Assembly (NCBI RefSeq): GCF_001641125.1
Contig: NZ_LWLP01000001.1
Coordinates: forward strand, 3,246,133 to 3,310,132
DNA: 64,000 bases
Source of the DNA: Arthrobacter sp. OY3WO11
Lineage (GTDB): Bacteria; Actinomycetota; Actinomycetes; Actinomycetales; Micrococcaceae
Direction: 5' to 3'
Shown here: positions 18,060 through 26,728 of the stretch, in pieces
Layout of the letters: every line of letters begins with the position of its first letter
How positions within the stretch are numbered: position 1 is the first letter of the stretch
Translations under genes and position numbers: made by a program
Notes under the pieces: model-generated
The model's database searches: none
What the model was told of the DNA's origin: nothing
Seen by the model: only the letters and a program-made list of their open reading frames with translations

Positions 18060-19085
18060 ATGAAAATTGGAATCCTTACCAGCGGTGGCGACTGCCCCGG
18101 ACTGAATGCGGTTATCCGCGGGGCAGTCCTTAAGGGAATTGCCATCCACGGCCACCAGTTCGTCGGTTTCCTCGACGGCTGGCGCGGCGTTGTTGAGGGC
18201 GACATCATCGACATCCCCCGGACCATGGTCCGCGGCATTGCCAAGCAGGGCGGCACCATCCTGGGTACCTCCCGCACCAACCCGTTCGAAAACGGCGGCG
18301 GCCCCGAGGTCATCAAGGCCCACATGGAGCGCCTGGGCATCGATGCCATCATCGCGATCGGCGGTGAGGGCACGCTGGCGGCAGCCAAGCGGCTTACCGA
18401 CGCCGGGCTGAAGATCGTCGGTGTTCCCAAGACCGTTGACAACGACCTCGACGCCACCGACTACACCTTCGGTTTCGACACCGCCGTGCAGATCGCCACC
18501 GAGGCCATCGACAGGCTCCGGACCACCGGGGAATCGCACCACCGCTGCATGATTGCCGAAGTCATGGGCCGGCACGTCGGCTGGATCGCCCTGCACGCCG
18601 GCATGGCTGCAGGTGCCCACGCCATCCTCATTCCGGAACAGAAAGTCAGCATCGAGCAGATCACCGAATGGGTGAACGAGGCCCATGCCCGTGGCCGTGC
18701 GCCGCTGGTGGTCGTGGCTGAGGGGTTCGTTCCCGAGCACATGGAAACCCCGCATTCCGAGCGCGGCCTTGACACCTTCGGCCGGCCCCGCCTGGGCGGC
18801 ATCGCAGACCAGCTGGCCCCTGAACTGGAAGCCCGGACCGGCATTGAAACCCGGGCCACCATCCTGGGCCACATCCAGCGCGGCGGCGTGCCGTCCGCCT
18901 TCGACCGTGTCCTGGCCACCCGGCTGGGCATGGCGGCCATCGACTCGGTGGTTGAGGGCTACTGGGGCACCATGGTGGCGCTCAAGGGAACGGACATCGA
19001 GCACGTGGGCTTCCAGGAAGCCCTGGGCAAGCTGAAGACAGTCCCGCAGAACCGCTACGACGAAGCTGCCGTCCTGTTCGGCTGA
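18060..19085 (+). CDS. pfkA: 6-phosphofructokinase
   Basis: Glycolytic enzyme phosphorylating fructose 6-phosphate at C1. 341 aa, family A. The N-terminus is MKIGILTSGGDCPGLNAVIR. Phosphoryl-donor residues are Gly104 (GGEGT) and Lys124 (PKTVDNDLD); catalytic Asp residues lie in the TVDNDLD segment. Gly104 generally indicates ATP use, whereas Asp104 indicates pyrophosphate. Lys124 is shared with pyrophosphate enzymes but also with ATP-dependent actinomycete PFKs, so I favour ATP. The substrate loop RGGVPSAFDR lies near the C-terminus. Monocistronic. Confidence 0.94.
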   Translation: MKIGILTSGGDCPGLNAVIRGAVLKGIAIHGHQFVGFLDGWRGVVEGDIIDIPRTMVRGIAKQGGTILGTSRTNPFENGGGPEVIKAHMERLGIDAIIAIGGEGTLAAAKRLTDAGLKIVGVPKTVDNDLDATDYTFGFDTAVQIATEAIDRLRTTGESHHRCMIAEVMGRHVGWIALHAGMAAGAHAILIPEQKVSIEQITEWVNEAHARGRAPLVVVAEGFVPEHMETPHSERGLDTFGRPRLGGIADQLAPELEARTGIETRATILGHIQRGGVPSAFDRVLATRLGMAAIDSVVEGYWGTMVALKGTDIEHVGFQEALGKLKTVPQNRYDEAAVLFG

Positions 19086-19152
19086 GCCGTCCTGCACCCC
19101 TGAAGACGCTGACGGCCGATGTGTCCTGTCCGGCTGGACCGGTTGCCCGTCC

Positions 19153-19158
19153 TAGGCT
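19153..19158 (+). promoter_or_regulatory. -10 element, leaderless GNAT transcript
   Basis: TAGGCT, then GGGAGC, then ATG at 19165. The 6-nt gap predicts transcription starting at the start codon. GGGAG within the gap could alternatively act as a weak ribosome site. Confidence 0.5.
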
Positions 19159-19164
19159 GGGAGC

Positions 19165-19881
19165 ATGACACTCGACCCCGGTTCGGCCGCCATCATCCAG
19201 CTTGCGTGGGCCCGGCGCCTGGGGCTGGATGATGACGCCTTCAGCTCCGCCCTGGCCTCCGGGGAACGCATGGTCCGTGCCGACGAGTCGGCGCGGACGG
19301 TCGAGTTCGTCCGGCTGTTCGGCAGCTCGGCGCTGGTGGGTCCGCAATGGGTCATCGACGCCGCGGCTGACCTCCCCGACGAGGAAATGGCGCAGCACGT
19401 CACACTGCTGACCCTCACCAGGGGGCACGGCGGGCACGGCCTGGGGGCAGCCGCACTCTTTTTTGCGGATGACCTGCCCCTCAGGCAGCCGTCGGAGGAG
19501 ATGACCGTCTCACACGGCAACGCTGAAGCGATCGAGCTTGAGGGCCGCTGCCCGCCGGACGACGTCAACGAGGTGGGGCTCTCAGACCTGGAGAACCGCT
19601 ACACCATCGTCCATGAGCTGGATGGGCACCGGGTGCCCCTTGCCTGCGGCGCGTACTCAGAGTGGGAAGGGCTGCTGGCGCATCTTGGCGTCCTGGTGGA
19701 TCCTGAATGGCGCCGGCGCGGACTGGGCTCCCTGGCAGCGTCTATCGCCGCCCACGAGGCCCTCGCGGCAGGACTGACCCTCCAGTGGCGGACGGACGTC
19801 AGCAACACAGGTTCCCTGGCGCTGGCCCGGAAGCTGGGCTTGTCAGCCGGCGGTATCCAGACCAGCGTCCACCTTGGCTGA
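19165..19881 (+). CDS. GNAT-family N-acetyltransferase
   Basis: 238 aa. The C-terminal GNAT fold has the acetyl-CoA signature GVLVDPEWRRRGLGSLAAS (about residues 175-193). The first ~110 residues hold a less typical alpha-helical part with GHGGHGLGAAALFFADD. The substrate is unknown. The 3' end overlaps the convergent MFS gene by 39 bp, so full-length transcripts would be complementary there. Confidence 0.85.
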   Translation: MTLDPGSAAIIQLAWARRLGLDDDAFSSALASGERMVRADESARTVEFVRLFGSSALVGPQWVIDAAADLPDEEMAQHVTLLTLTRGHGGHGLGAAALFFADDLPLRQPSEEMTVSHGNAEAIELEGRCPPDDVNEVGLSDLENRYTIVHELDGHRVPLACGAYSEWEGLLAHLGVLVDPEWRRRGLGSLAASIAAHEALAAGLTLQWRTDVSNTGSLALARKLGLSAGGIQTSVHLG

Positions 19882-21360
19882 CCCCGGCAGGCCTCCGCCC
19901 CAGCCCTGAACCGGCTGCGGCTTGGCGAAGAACAGCGCCACCGCCGCGCCTACCAGGATGACCCCGGCAGGCAGCAGCATGGACTGGCCCATCGCCGTCG
20001 CAAATCCGGCATGAAGGGCCTCGGGAAGGCCTCCGGACAGGGCCATGCCCTCGCCCGCCGCCCCGCCGGGGCCACCGCCCGGAAGCTCCGCGGCGAGCCG
20101 CGCTTGGATCAGCACCGCAATGGCCGCGCTGCCCAGCACGGCGCCGATCTGCCGCGTGGTGTTGTAGACGCCGGACCCGGCCCCTGCCTGCCGCGGGGGA
20201 AGGTTGCGGGTGGCGGTGGTGCTCAGCGGAGCCCAGATGCCTGCGTTGGCGAACCCCAGGATGGCGCTGGGCAGGAGGAACAGCAGGATGGGTGTGTCCG
20301 GCTGCATCAGGGCCGAGTTCCACACGAGGGCAACGGCCATCAGCACCAGGCCGGCGGCGGTGATGAACTTCGGGTTGACCTTGTCGATGATTTTCCCCAC
20401 CACCGGCGCCAGGCCGCCCGAGATCAGCGCCATGGGCACCATCATCAGCGCGGACTGGGTGGGCGTCAGGCCGCGGACCAGCTGGTAGTAGAAGATGAGT
20501 GGCAGGCTCAACGCGGTCACGGTGAAGCCAACGGTGGTGATTCCGATGTTGGCGAGGGAGAAGTTACGGTCCCGGAAGAGTGCCAGGGGCAGCAGCGGCT
20601 CGCCTTTGTTGAACCGCTGCCAGACCACAAAGAGGGCCAGCACGGCAAGGCCGGCGATGATCAGGCCCCACACGGTGACGGGCCCGGCGATGGTGCCCCA
20701 GTTATAGGTTTCGCCTTCCTGGATGCCGAACACCAGGAGGAAAAGTCCGACGGCGCTGAGCACCACACCGGGGATGTCGAACCGGTGCCGGTGGGTACTA
20801 AGGACCGGCACGTTGCGCAGGGCGAGGATGAAACCGGCGATGCCGACGGGGACGTTGATGAAGAAGATCCATTCCCAGCCGAGACCGTCCACCAGGACGC
20901 CGCCCAGGATGGGGCCCACGAGGGTGGCCATGCCTGCGGTGGCACCCCAGATGGCCATGGCCGCGCCCCGCCGGTCCGGGGGAAAAATGCGGGTGATGAC
21001 GGCCATGGTCTGCGGCGTCATCATGGCGGCGCCGAGCCCCTGCAGCACGCGGGCTGCGATAAGTGTCTCCACGTCGCCGGAGAGCCCGCACCAGAGCGAC
21101 GCCAGGGTGAAGACCACCAGGCCCGAGAGGTACAGCTTCCTGGGGCCGAAGCGGTCGCCCAGCCTGCCCGTGATGAGCAGCGGGACCGCATAGGCCAAAA
21201 GGTAGGCGCTGGTGACCCAGATGACCGAGTTGATGTCCGCGTCCAGGCCCTCCATGATCCGCGGGTTTGCCACGGACACAATGGTGGTGTCGATCAGGAT
21301 CATGAAGAACCCGATCACCAGGGACCACAGGGCCGGCCAGGGTCTTGCTACGTTTTCCAC
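19843..21360 (-). CDS. MFS multidrug exporter, DHA2 (EmrB/QacA) type
   Basis: 505-aa drug:proton antiporter with about 14 membrane helices. The conserved family motif A is present as GRLGDRFGPRKLY, with motif C-like GPILGGVLVDGLGWEWIFFI and the start-proximal ILIDTTIVSVANP typical of the DHA2 group. It would export hydrophobic cations or antibiotics; the substrate is unknown. The start is GTG at 21360 with AAGGACG upstream. No dedicated TetR regulator is adjacent. Confidence 0.92.
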   Translation of the reverse strand: MENVARPWPALWSLVIGFFMILIDTTIVSVANPRIMEGLDADINSVIWVTSAYLLAYAVPLLITGRLGDRFGPRKLYLSGLVVFTLASLWCGLSGDVETLIAARVLQGLGAAMMTPQTMAVITRIFPPDRRGAAMAIWGATAGMATLVGPILGGVLVDGLGWEWIFFINVPVGIAGFILALRNVPVLSTHRHRFDIPGVVLSAVGLFLLVFGIQEGETYNWGTIAGPVTVWGLIIAGLAVLALFVVWQRFNKGEPLLPLALFRDRNFSLANIGITTVGFTVTALSLPLIFYYQLVRGLTPTQSALMMVPMALISGGLAPVVGKIIDKVNPKFITAAGLVLMAVALVWNSALMQPDTPILLFLLPSAILGFANAGIWAPLSTTATRNLPPRQAGAGSGVYNTTRQIGAVLGSAAIAVLIQARLAAELPGGGPGGAAGEGMALSGGLPEALHAGFATAMGQSMLLPAGVILVGAAVALFFAKPQPVQGWGGGLPGSAKVDAGLDTAG

Positions 21361-21419
21361 GGTCGTCCTTCGTCAGGTGGTTACTGCCGGGCGGGACCAG
21401 GTGAACGGCTGAGTCACAC

Positions 21420-21824
21420 CTAGGCCAGGAGGTCCAGGATCTCCTGGCGGGCGAACATCTGGGCAGCGGCGCGGGCCGAGGGCGCACCGGCGTCCGGGTC
21501 GGCACCGGCATCCAGCAGGACCCGGGCCACATCGGTGTAGCCCTTGAACGCCGCTCCCGCGAGCGGAGTCTGGCCGCGGTCATTGGCGGTGCCGGGTCCG
21601 GCGCCGTGTTCCAGGATGAGCTGTACGGTCTCCGCGTGGCCGTGGTAGGCGGCCAGCATAAGGAGGGAATCCCCTGCCGAATTCGTCAGCGTGGCGGGAG
21701 CGCCGGCGTCCAGGTAGGCACGTAGCAGCGCTGTGTCCCCCTCCCTGGCAGCCTGGAAGAGCGTGTGCGCCAAAGCCAGCGCGTCGTCGTCGGGCCCTGA
21801 ATCGGGCTGGACGTTGTCAGTCAT
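21420..21824 (-). CDS. Ankyrin-repeat protein
   Basis: 134 aa with about three ankyrin repeats: TLFQAAREGDTALLRAYLDA, DSLLMLAAYHGHAETVQLIL and QTPLAGAAFKGYTDVARVLL. Likely a small cytosolic protein-interaction scaffold; the partner is unknown. Its ATG overlaps the stop of the upstream YgfZ gene by 4 nt, which implies coupling and a shared role. Confidence 0.88.
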   Translation of the reverse strand: MTDNVQPDSGPDDDALALAHTLFQAAREGDTALLRAYLDAGAPATLTNSAGDSLLMLAAYHGHAETVQLILEHGAGPGTANDRGQTPLAGAAFKGYTDVARVLLDAGADPDAGAPSARAAAQMFARQEILDLLA

Positions 21825-22906
21825 GGGCGCGGCCCCCTCAGGAATCCGGTCTGGCGCCCCACCACCTGGCCGGCGTCGGGGGCAACGATGAGTTCCTGGG
21901 CGGCAGGGTATGGCTCGTCGCCGTCCAGGACCGTCAGTATTTCATCCGGCGCGACGGAACGCTTTATGACTGCCAGCGCAACCGGGCCCATCTCGTAATG
22001 CTGGGCCACGGACGTCACCGTCCCCACTTTGCGCTCCCCCACCAGGACCGGGCTTCCTGCCTGCGGCAGGGTGTGCTGGGATCCGTCGAGTTGGAGGAAC
22101 ACGAGGCGGCGGGGCGGGTGGCCGAGGTTGTGCACCCGTGCGATGGTTTCCTGCCCCTTGTAGCAGCCCTTGGCCAGGTGCACCGCGGTCCGGAGCAGGT
22201 CAAGTTCGTGCGGGATGGTCTTGTCGTCCGTTTCCGCCCCGATCCGGGGCCGCCAGGCTGCCACGCGCAGCGCTTCGGCGGCAAGGACGCCCGCAAGGGG
22301 CCGCCCCGCAACTGTCTCCTCCAGGTCATCGGCCGGAATGAGGTATTCGAACCACGGGCGCTCGAGCCCGGGGTGGCTGGCCTCCGGGACGGTCGCATAG
22401 GAGTAGCCGCCGGCCCCAACATGCGGCCACGGGTCCTGCCAGGCCAGCAGGCCGGACCACTCCGGGACAGTTTTGGTGCTGCCAACAACGGCCCAGTTCG
22501 CGGAAGCATCGGCGATGTCCACCCGCAGCATGAACTTCATCCTGTTGAGGAACCCGGCGAGGGGTGCGGCCTCGGCAGCTTCGACGATCAGCCAGGTGGT
22601 GGCGCCGTCGTCAATGACCCGCGCGTCAAAATCAATCCTGCCCTGCACGCTCAGGAGGAGGAGTTCGCTGGATTCATTCGGCTGAAGGCCGGCGACCTGC
22701 TGCGAGGAAAGGGTGTTGAGCCAGCTCAGGCGGTCCGGACCGGTTACCGTCACAACGCCGCGGTGGGAGAGGTCGACGACGGCGGTTCCGGCCGCGAGGG
22801 CGCGCTGCTCGCGCAGGGGCTCGCCATAGTGGGCGGCAACGCCGGCGTCCGCGCCGGCCGCCTCAACGGCGCCAGGGCGCGACAGCAGGGGGCTGGGAGT
22901 AGTCAT
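21821..22906 (-). CDS. ygfZ: Folate-binding YgfZ/IbaG-type GcvT-fold protein
   Basis: 361-aa tetrahydrofolate-dependent Fe-S maintenance protein with the glycine-cleavage-T fold. The family signature is KGCYKGQETIARVHNLG with its conserved cysteine (K-G-C-Y-x-G-Q-E). YgfZ proteins help assemble or repair some 4Fe-4S enzymes. The ATG at 22906 is favoured over an in-frame codon at 22951 because AGGAC lies upstream and the conserved part starts nearby. It forms an overlapping pair with the ankyrin gene. Confidence 0.9.
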   Translation of the reverse strand: MTTPSPLLSRPGAVEAAGADAGVAAHYGEPLREQRALAAGTAVVDLSHRGVVTVTGPDRLSWLNTLSSQQVAGLQPNESSELLLLSVQGRIDFDARVIDDGATTWLIVEAAEAAPLAGFLNRMKFMLRVDIADASANWAVVGSTKTVPEWSGLLAWQDPWPHVGAGGYSYATVPEASHPGLERPWFEYLIPADDLEETVAGRPLAGVLAAEALRVAAWRPRIGAETDDKTIPHELDLLRTAVHLAKGCYKGQETIARVHNLGHPPRRLVFLQLDGSQHTLPQAGSPVLVGERKVGTVTSVAQHYEMGPVALAVIKRSVAPDEILTVLDGDEPYPAAQELIVAPDAGQVVGRQTGFLRGPRP

Positions 22907-23005
22907 ATGTAGTAGAAGTCCTTGGGGCTCGGCGGTATTCCGGATTTTCATGGCCGGAGTGGATCCGGGCCGCCTGCGTCTTTTATGCCGAAGGACCGGG
23001 AGGAG

Positions 23006-23614
23006 TCAGGAAACCTTTTTCATGAAGGCCGAGGCATGCGCTTCCAGGCCCTTGCCTTCCTTGCCGCCAACAGCAACATCCCAGCGCCACAGGAGGTTGC
23101 CGTCCACCAGGCCAAAGATGCGCGTGGCGGCGCTGTAGTCCTTGGAATGGCTCCCGCGCATCACCATATCCGTAGTGAGCTGGATCTGCGGGCCCTTGAT
23201 CTGCCCGTAGTACAGCTCGGAAATGCCTCCGGGGTGGGAGATGGACACCGAGATGTCGAACCCGCCCTCGCTGTTGCGCAGGGCTTCCACCTCGTCCGCA
23301 CTCTTCAGCGCGGGAACGATGTCCGCGGGGATCAGGCCGGGGCCGCCGTCGGCATCAAGCTGCTTGCGCTCCAGCGCCCAAAAGCCGGTCTCGACAGTGA
23401 GCGGCCGCAGGCGCGTGCCGTCGTCGTCCGTCAGCCAGCTTTCCGCACGGTACTGAAGGTACGGCAGCCCGTTGTGCGTAAAGGACACGTGCTGCAGGAA
23501 GTGCTCCGAGTCCTCGTCACCGCTGCCGAGGCGGCCGCGGCCCTCCCACTCACCAATGAGCCAGGAGAGGGGGACGAGTTCTGGAGTCAGGTCTGTAGGG
23601 ATTTCAATGGGCAC
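23006..23614 (-). CDS. Nitrobindin-like heme-binding protein
   Basis: 202-aa beta-barrel of the nitrobindin/FABP-like (THAP4 C-terminal) family. It has the GxWxGxG motif GEWEGRG at 21-27 and a C-terminal His193 in LEAHASAFMKKV at the place of the proximal heme ligand. Mycobacterial and plant relatives bind ferric heme and act on nitric oxide or peroxynitrite. The GTG start at 23614 follows AGAGG. The gene stands alone near YgfZ. Confidence 0.85.
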   Translation of the reverse strand: MPIEIPTDLTPELVPLSWLIGEWEGRGRLGSGDEDSEHFLQHVSFTHNGLPYLQYRAESWLTDDDGTRLRPLTVETGFWALERKQLDADGGPGLIPADIVPALKSADEVEALRNSEGGFDISVSISHPGGISELYYGQIKGPQIQLTTDMVMRGSHSKDYSAATRIFGLVDGNLLWRWDVAVGGKEGKGLEAHASAFMKKVS

Positions 23615-23656
23615 AGCGACTACCTCTGGAAATCGGCTAGCTCAGGAAGAAGGCGT

Positions 23657-23770
23657 CTACTTCTGGCCCTTGAAGAGGCGGTAGACCACGAATCCGGCAA
23701 ACCAGGCCATGGCGAGGCTGGCGATGCCGAGCAGGACAAGGAAGAAGATTTCAAAAGCAAGTACGGACAT
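23657..23770 (-). CDS. 37-aa single-span membrane peptide
   Basis: Short reading frame from ATG 23770 to TAG. It begins MSVLAFEIFFLVLLGI, contains one hydrophobic helix (residues 2-30) and ends VVYRLFKGQK. Such a uniformly hydrophobic span with a positive cytosolic tail is unlikely by chance. It sits between the nitrobindin-like gene and a membrane protein gene, both on the same strand. Function unknown. Confidence 0.65.
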   Translation of the reverse strand: MSVLAFEIFFLVLLGIASLAMAWFAGFVVYRLFKGQK

Positions 23771-23787
23771 GATGCCATCCTAACGCG

Positions 23788-24555
23788 TTAGTAGATGAGG
23801 AGTTTGTCTATGAAGTAGGCAAGGGAACCCACCGCCGAGACAGGGGCAAGGCCCATGCTAAGCGCAGCGGGAACGTTCAGGGGCGCACCCCGCAGGGTGG
23901 CCAGTCGCCGGAAGCTCGCCAGCACCGCGCCCACCACCACGCCGAAGATGGCTGCCGGCAGGACGGCAATGTCCGAGAGCACCAGCCCGGCGAGGGGTCC
24001 CGCGAGGCCTGCCATCACAATGCCCAGGGGCGCCACGACGCTGTCCGGCCAGCGGATCAGCCCGGCCAGCAGGGCAACCGCGGCGCTGATGGCGGCCACG
24101 AGGAGCATCTCGCGGACGCCATTGAACCGTGCGCCGGCTATCCATCCGGAACCGAGGCAGGCGAGCAGCACACCCGCGCAGCAGCCCAGGGTGGATTCCA
24201 GGCGCTGGGCCTGCCCTGTTCCGCGGAGCAGCTGCACGATGAAGACGGCCATCATGCCCAGGGCAATGAACGCCGGGGTCCAGTCGAGGTAGCCGGGGGC
24301 AGGGGCCAGGCCGGCAGCAACCGCCGCCCCGGCTCCTGGCACGGCAATGACGGCGGCCAGGGTTTTCTTGGCGGGAATCCGAAGGAAGTGCGGCCACCCG
24401 ATGCCGATGGCGGCAGCCATGGCAACAGCGACGGCCACGAGCGCTTCCCGGGAGGTGTAGACACCGGCGATGATCGCAGCGAGGCCGGCCATCCCCACAA
24501 TGCCGATAGTCCAGGAGCCCAACGACCGCGCCGGTGCCTGCAGCTCCGCGGTCAT
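23788..24555 (-). CDS. Multi-span membrane protein, unknown function
   Basis: 255 aa with about 7-8 predicted membrane helices, Ala/Gly/Val-rich, with few charged residues apart from short loops (for example HFLRIPAKKT and RLESTLG). No known domain recognised. It begins MTAELQAPARSLGSW. It lies directly upstream of the 37-aa membrane peptide on the same strand and is divergent from glnR. Confidence 0.8.
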   Translation of the reverse strand: MTAELQAPARSLGSWTIGIVGMAGLAAIIAGVYTSREALVAVAVAMAAAIGIGWPHFLRIPAKKTLAAVIAVPGAGAAVAAGLAPAPGYLDWTPAFIALGMMAVFIVQLLRGTGQAQRLESTLGCCAGVLLACLGSGWIAGARFNGVREMLLVAAISAAVALLAGLIRWPDSVVAPLGIVMAGLAGPLAGLVLSDIAVLPAAIFGVVVGAVLASFRRLATLRGAPLNVPAALSMGLAPVSAVGSLAYFIDKLLIY

Positions 24556-24893
24556 GCGGAGCCCGGCCTGGATTTAGTTTCTGCACTCACTGCGCTGCAA
24601 TCCCATCCTGGCGTCGACCTGGAAGGGCGGGACCGCCCTTCGCGGAGGGCGTCGGGGCCCTGGCTCAATCCTGCCTTATATGAACGGGATATGTCGCAAA
24701 ACGTCCCCTCATCCGGGCCGGATCCATGGCTCCGGAGAGGCCGGCGGGTATACTCAAAGCTCAGCTAAGCTCACTGCTGAGGTGGCAGGCCGGCCCTTTT
24801 CCGCTGGCCCAAAGCCGGAGCAGGAAGCCAGTACCGGCCGGTGAAAACCCGGTTCAGTCGCCCAATGATGCGCGGACGGCCCATGGAGGAACA
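24556..24893 (+). promoter_or_regulatory. glnR upstream region
   Basis: No gene seen in this 338-bp stretch. TATACT at 24749-24754 is a good -10 candidate for glnR, leaving a leader of about 135 nt. The leader contains a small hairpin with CTCAGC/GCTGAG arms near 24763-24782. Confidence 0.5.
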
Positions 24894-25592
24894 ATGTCGC
24901 ACATCCTGCTCTTGACGAACAGCACTGGCTCTTCGGTGGACATCCTGCCTGCCCTGGAACTCCTGAACCACCGGGTCCACATCCTTCCTGCCGAGCCCAC
25001 AGCCCTGCTGGAGACCGATCCGTGCGACATCGTGCTGCTGGATGCCCGGAAAGACCTGGTGGGCGCCCGTTCGCTCACCCAGCTGCTCAAAGCCACCGGC
25101 CTCAGCGCTCCCCTGGTCCTGATCCTGACCGAGGGCGGCATGGCAGCCGTTTCCTCCGCGTGGGCCGTGGATGACATCGTGCTCGATTCGGCAGGCCCGG
25201 CCGAGGTGGAGGCCCGCATCAGGCTGTCCGTTGCCCGCGCCGTCCCGGACCATGAGGACGCGCCGACGGAGATCCGCGCTGCCGGCGTGGTGATCGACGA
25301 GGCGAGCTACACGGCCCGCGTAAACGGCGCACCGCTTAACCTGACCTTCAAGGAATTCGAGCTGCTGAAGTACCTGGCGCAGCACCCCGGCCGCGTCTTC
25401 ACCCGGCAGCAGCTGCTCACCGAGGTGTGGGGCTATGACTACTACGGAGGCACCCGCACCGTGGACGTCCACGTCAGGCGCCTGCGGGCGAAGCTCGGCG
25501 CCGACCATGAGAACCTCATCAGCACGGTGCGCAACGTGGGCTACCGCCTTACCCTGGTGCGGCAGCAGGAAGACGAGCTCACCGAGGCCTGA
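24894..25592 (+). CDS. glnR: Global nitrogen regulator, OmpR-type
   Basis: 232-aa orphan response regulator. The atypical receiver reads [20 protein letters not shown] with Asp50 in VLLDARKDL and [18 protein letters not shown], matching actinomycete GlnR. The DNA-binding winged helix has [20 protein letters not shown] and [19 protein letters not shown]. GlnR controls glutamine synthetase, ammonium and nitrate genes and is generally thought not to be phosphorylated. GGAGGA precedes the ATG. The mshD gene follows, an order also seen in other actinobacteria. Confidence 0.93.
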   Translation: MSHILLLTNSTGSSVDILPALELLNHRVHILPAEPTALLETDPCDIVLLDARKDLVGARSLTQLLKATGLSAPLVLILTEGGMAAVSSAWAVDDIVLDSAGPAEVEARIRLSVARAVPDHEDAPTEIRAAGVVIDEASYTARVNGAPLNLTFKEFELLKYLAQHPGRVFTRQQLLTEVWGYDYYGGTRTVDVHVRRLRAKLGADHENLISTVRNVGYRLTLVRQQEDELTEA

Positions 25593-25613
25593 GCGCCCTT
25601 GCGGCATCCCGTA

Positions 25614-25619
25614 TAGCCT
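25614..25619 (+). promoter_or_regulatory. -10 element, leaderless mshD
   Basis: TAGCCT, then TGCCTC, then ATG at 25626. There is no ribosome-binding site, and the exact 6-nt spacing predicts a leaderless mRNA separate from glnR. Confidence 0.6.
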
Positions 25620-25625
25620 TGCCTC

Positions 25626-26597
25626 ATGACTCCAGCGCATCCTGAGAAGTGGCCCGTCCATACGGAACGGGGCGCGGTTGACCAGCAGCTCCTGAAGGAC
25701 TGCCGGAACCTCCTGGCCGCGGCAGAAGAATCTGACGGCAACCCCTCCATTTCGGAGCAGACCCTGGTGACCATGCGGACCGGCGGATCGGCCGGGCAGT
25801 CACCGCTGACCCTCGCCCTGTATGCCCCGGACGAGGACTCCGACCCGGCCACCGGCCAGGACCTGGCCGGATTCGCCGTGGTGGTGGAGGAACCGGACGG
25901 CACCGGCGTGCTCGAGATCGCTGTCCATCCCAGCTACCGCAACCAGGGCGTGGCAGACCGCCTGGTGGGTGCGCTCAAGGGCAGCCGCGGGCTGGAGGGG
26001 CTGAAGGCGTGGTCCCACGGCAACCATGAGGCCGCCGCGGACCTGGCCGCCCGGTATGGGTTCGGCCCGGTCCGTGAACTGTGGAAGATGAGGATGACGA
26101 CGGCGGAAGCGGACCTTCCCGAGGCCGTCCTGCCGGAGGGCGTGTCCCTCCGGAGCTTCGTACCCGGACAGGATGAGGACGCCTGGCTGGCGGCGAACCG
26201 CGCCGCCTTTGCGCACCACCCTGAACAGGGAAGCCTCACCCGGGCCGATCTCGAGGCCCGGATAGCCGAGGACTGGTTCGACCCCTCAGGTTTCCTCCTG
26301 GCAGAGGACGGGCAGGGCCGGCTGCTGGGCTTCCACTGGACCAAGGTCCATCCGAAGCACGGCCCGCACCCGGCCATCGGCGAGGTCTACGCGGTGGGCG
26401 TGGCGCCTGAAGCGCAGGGCATGGGACTGGGCAAGGCCCTCACGGTTGCCGGCATCCGGCACCTCCAGGACCTGGGACTGCACGCCGTCATGCTGTACAC
26501 CGACGCCGACAACGCGGCCGCCGTGTCGCTGTACCGGAGCCTGGGCTTCACCCGCTGGGATATGGACGTCATGTACGGACAGGCGGCAGCTGTTTAG
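25626..26597 (+). CDS. mshD: Mycothiol synthase
   Basis: Last step of mycothiol synthesis: acetylation of Cys-GlcN-Ins by acetyl-CoA. 323 aa with two GNAT domains. The first has [19 protein letters not shown] and [19 protein letters not shown]; the second has [20 protein letters not shown] and [16 protein letters not shown], all matching MshD. The glnR neighbourhood supports the call. The start lacks a ribosome site but has a leaderless-type promoter. Confidence 0.93.
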   Translation: MTPAHPEKWPVHTERGAVDQQLLKDCRNLLAAAEESDGNPSISEQTLVTMRTGGSAGQSPLTLALYAPDEDSDPATGQDLAGFAVVVEEPDGTGVLEIAVHPSYRNQGVADRLVGALKGSRGLEGLKAWSHGNHEAAADLAARYGFGPVRELWKMRMTTAEADLPEAVLPEGVSLRSFVPGQDEDAWLAANRAAFAHHPEQGSLTRADLEARIAEDWFDPSGFLLAEDGQGRLLGFHWTKVHPKHGPHPAIGEVYAVGVAPEAQGMGLGKALTVAGIRHLQDLGLHAVMLYTDADNAAAVSLYRSLGFTRWDMDVMYGQAAAV

Positions 26598-26728
26598 TCC
26601 AGCAGGCTGACATACGGCTCCCGGGCGGGAAATGCACGGCCTTCGGCACACTGATTGCTTGTAAGGTTGGAAGCAGAACCCGCGCAGGCCGGAAGCGCCA
26701 GCATCAACCGCCAGGTAAAGGAGATGCC

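Noticed and set aside
20011..21423. 470-codon open frame opposite the MFS gene
   Set aside because: Asp/Gly/His-rich shadow; the other strand encodes a clear 14-helix transporter.
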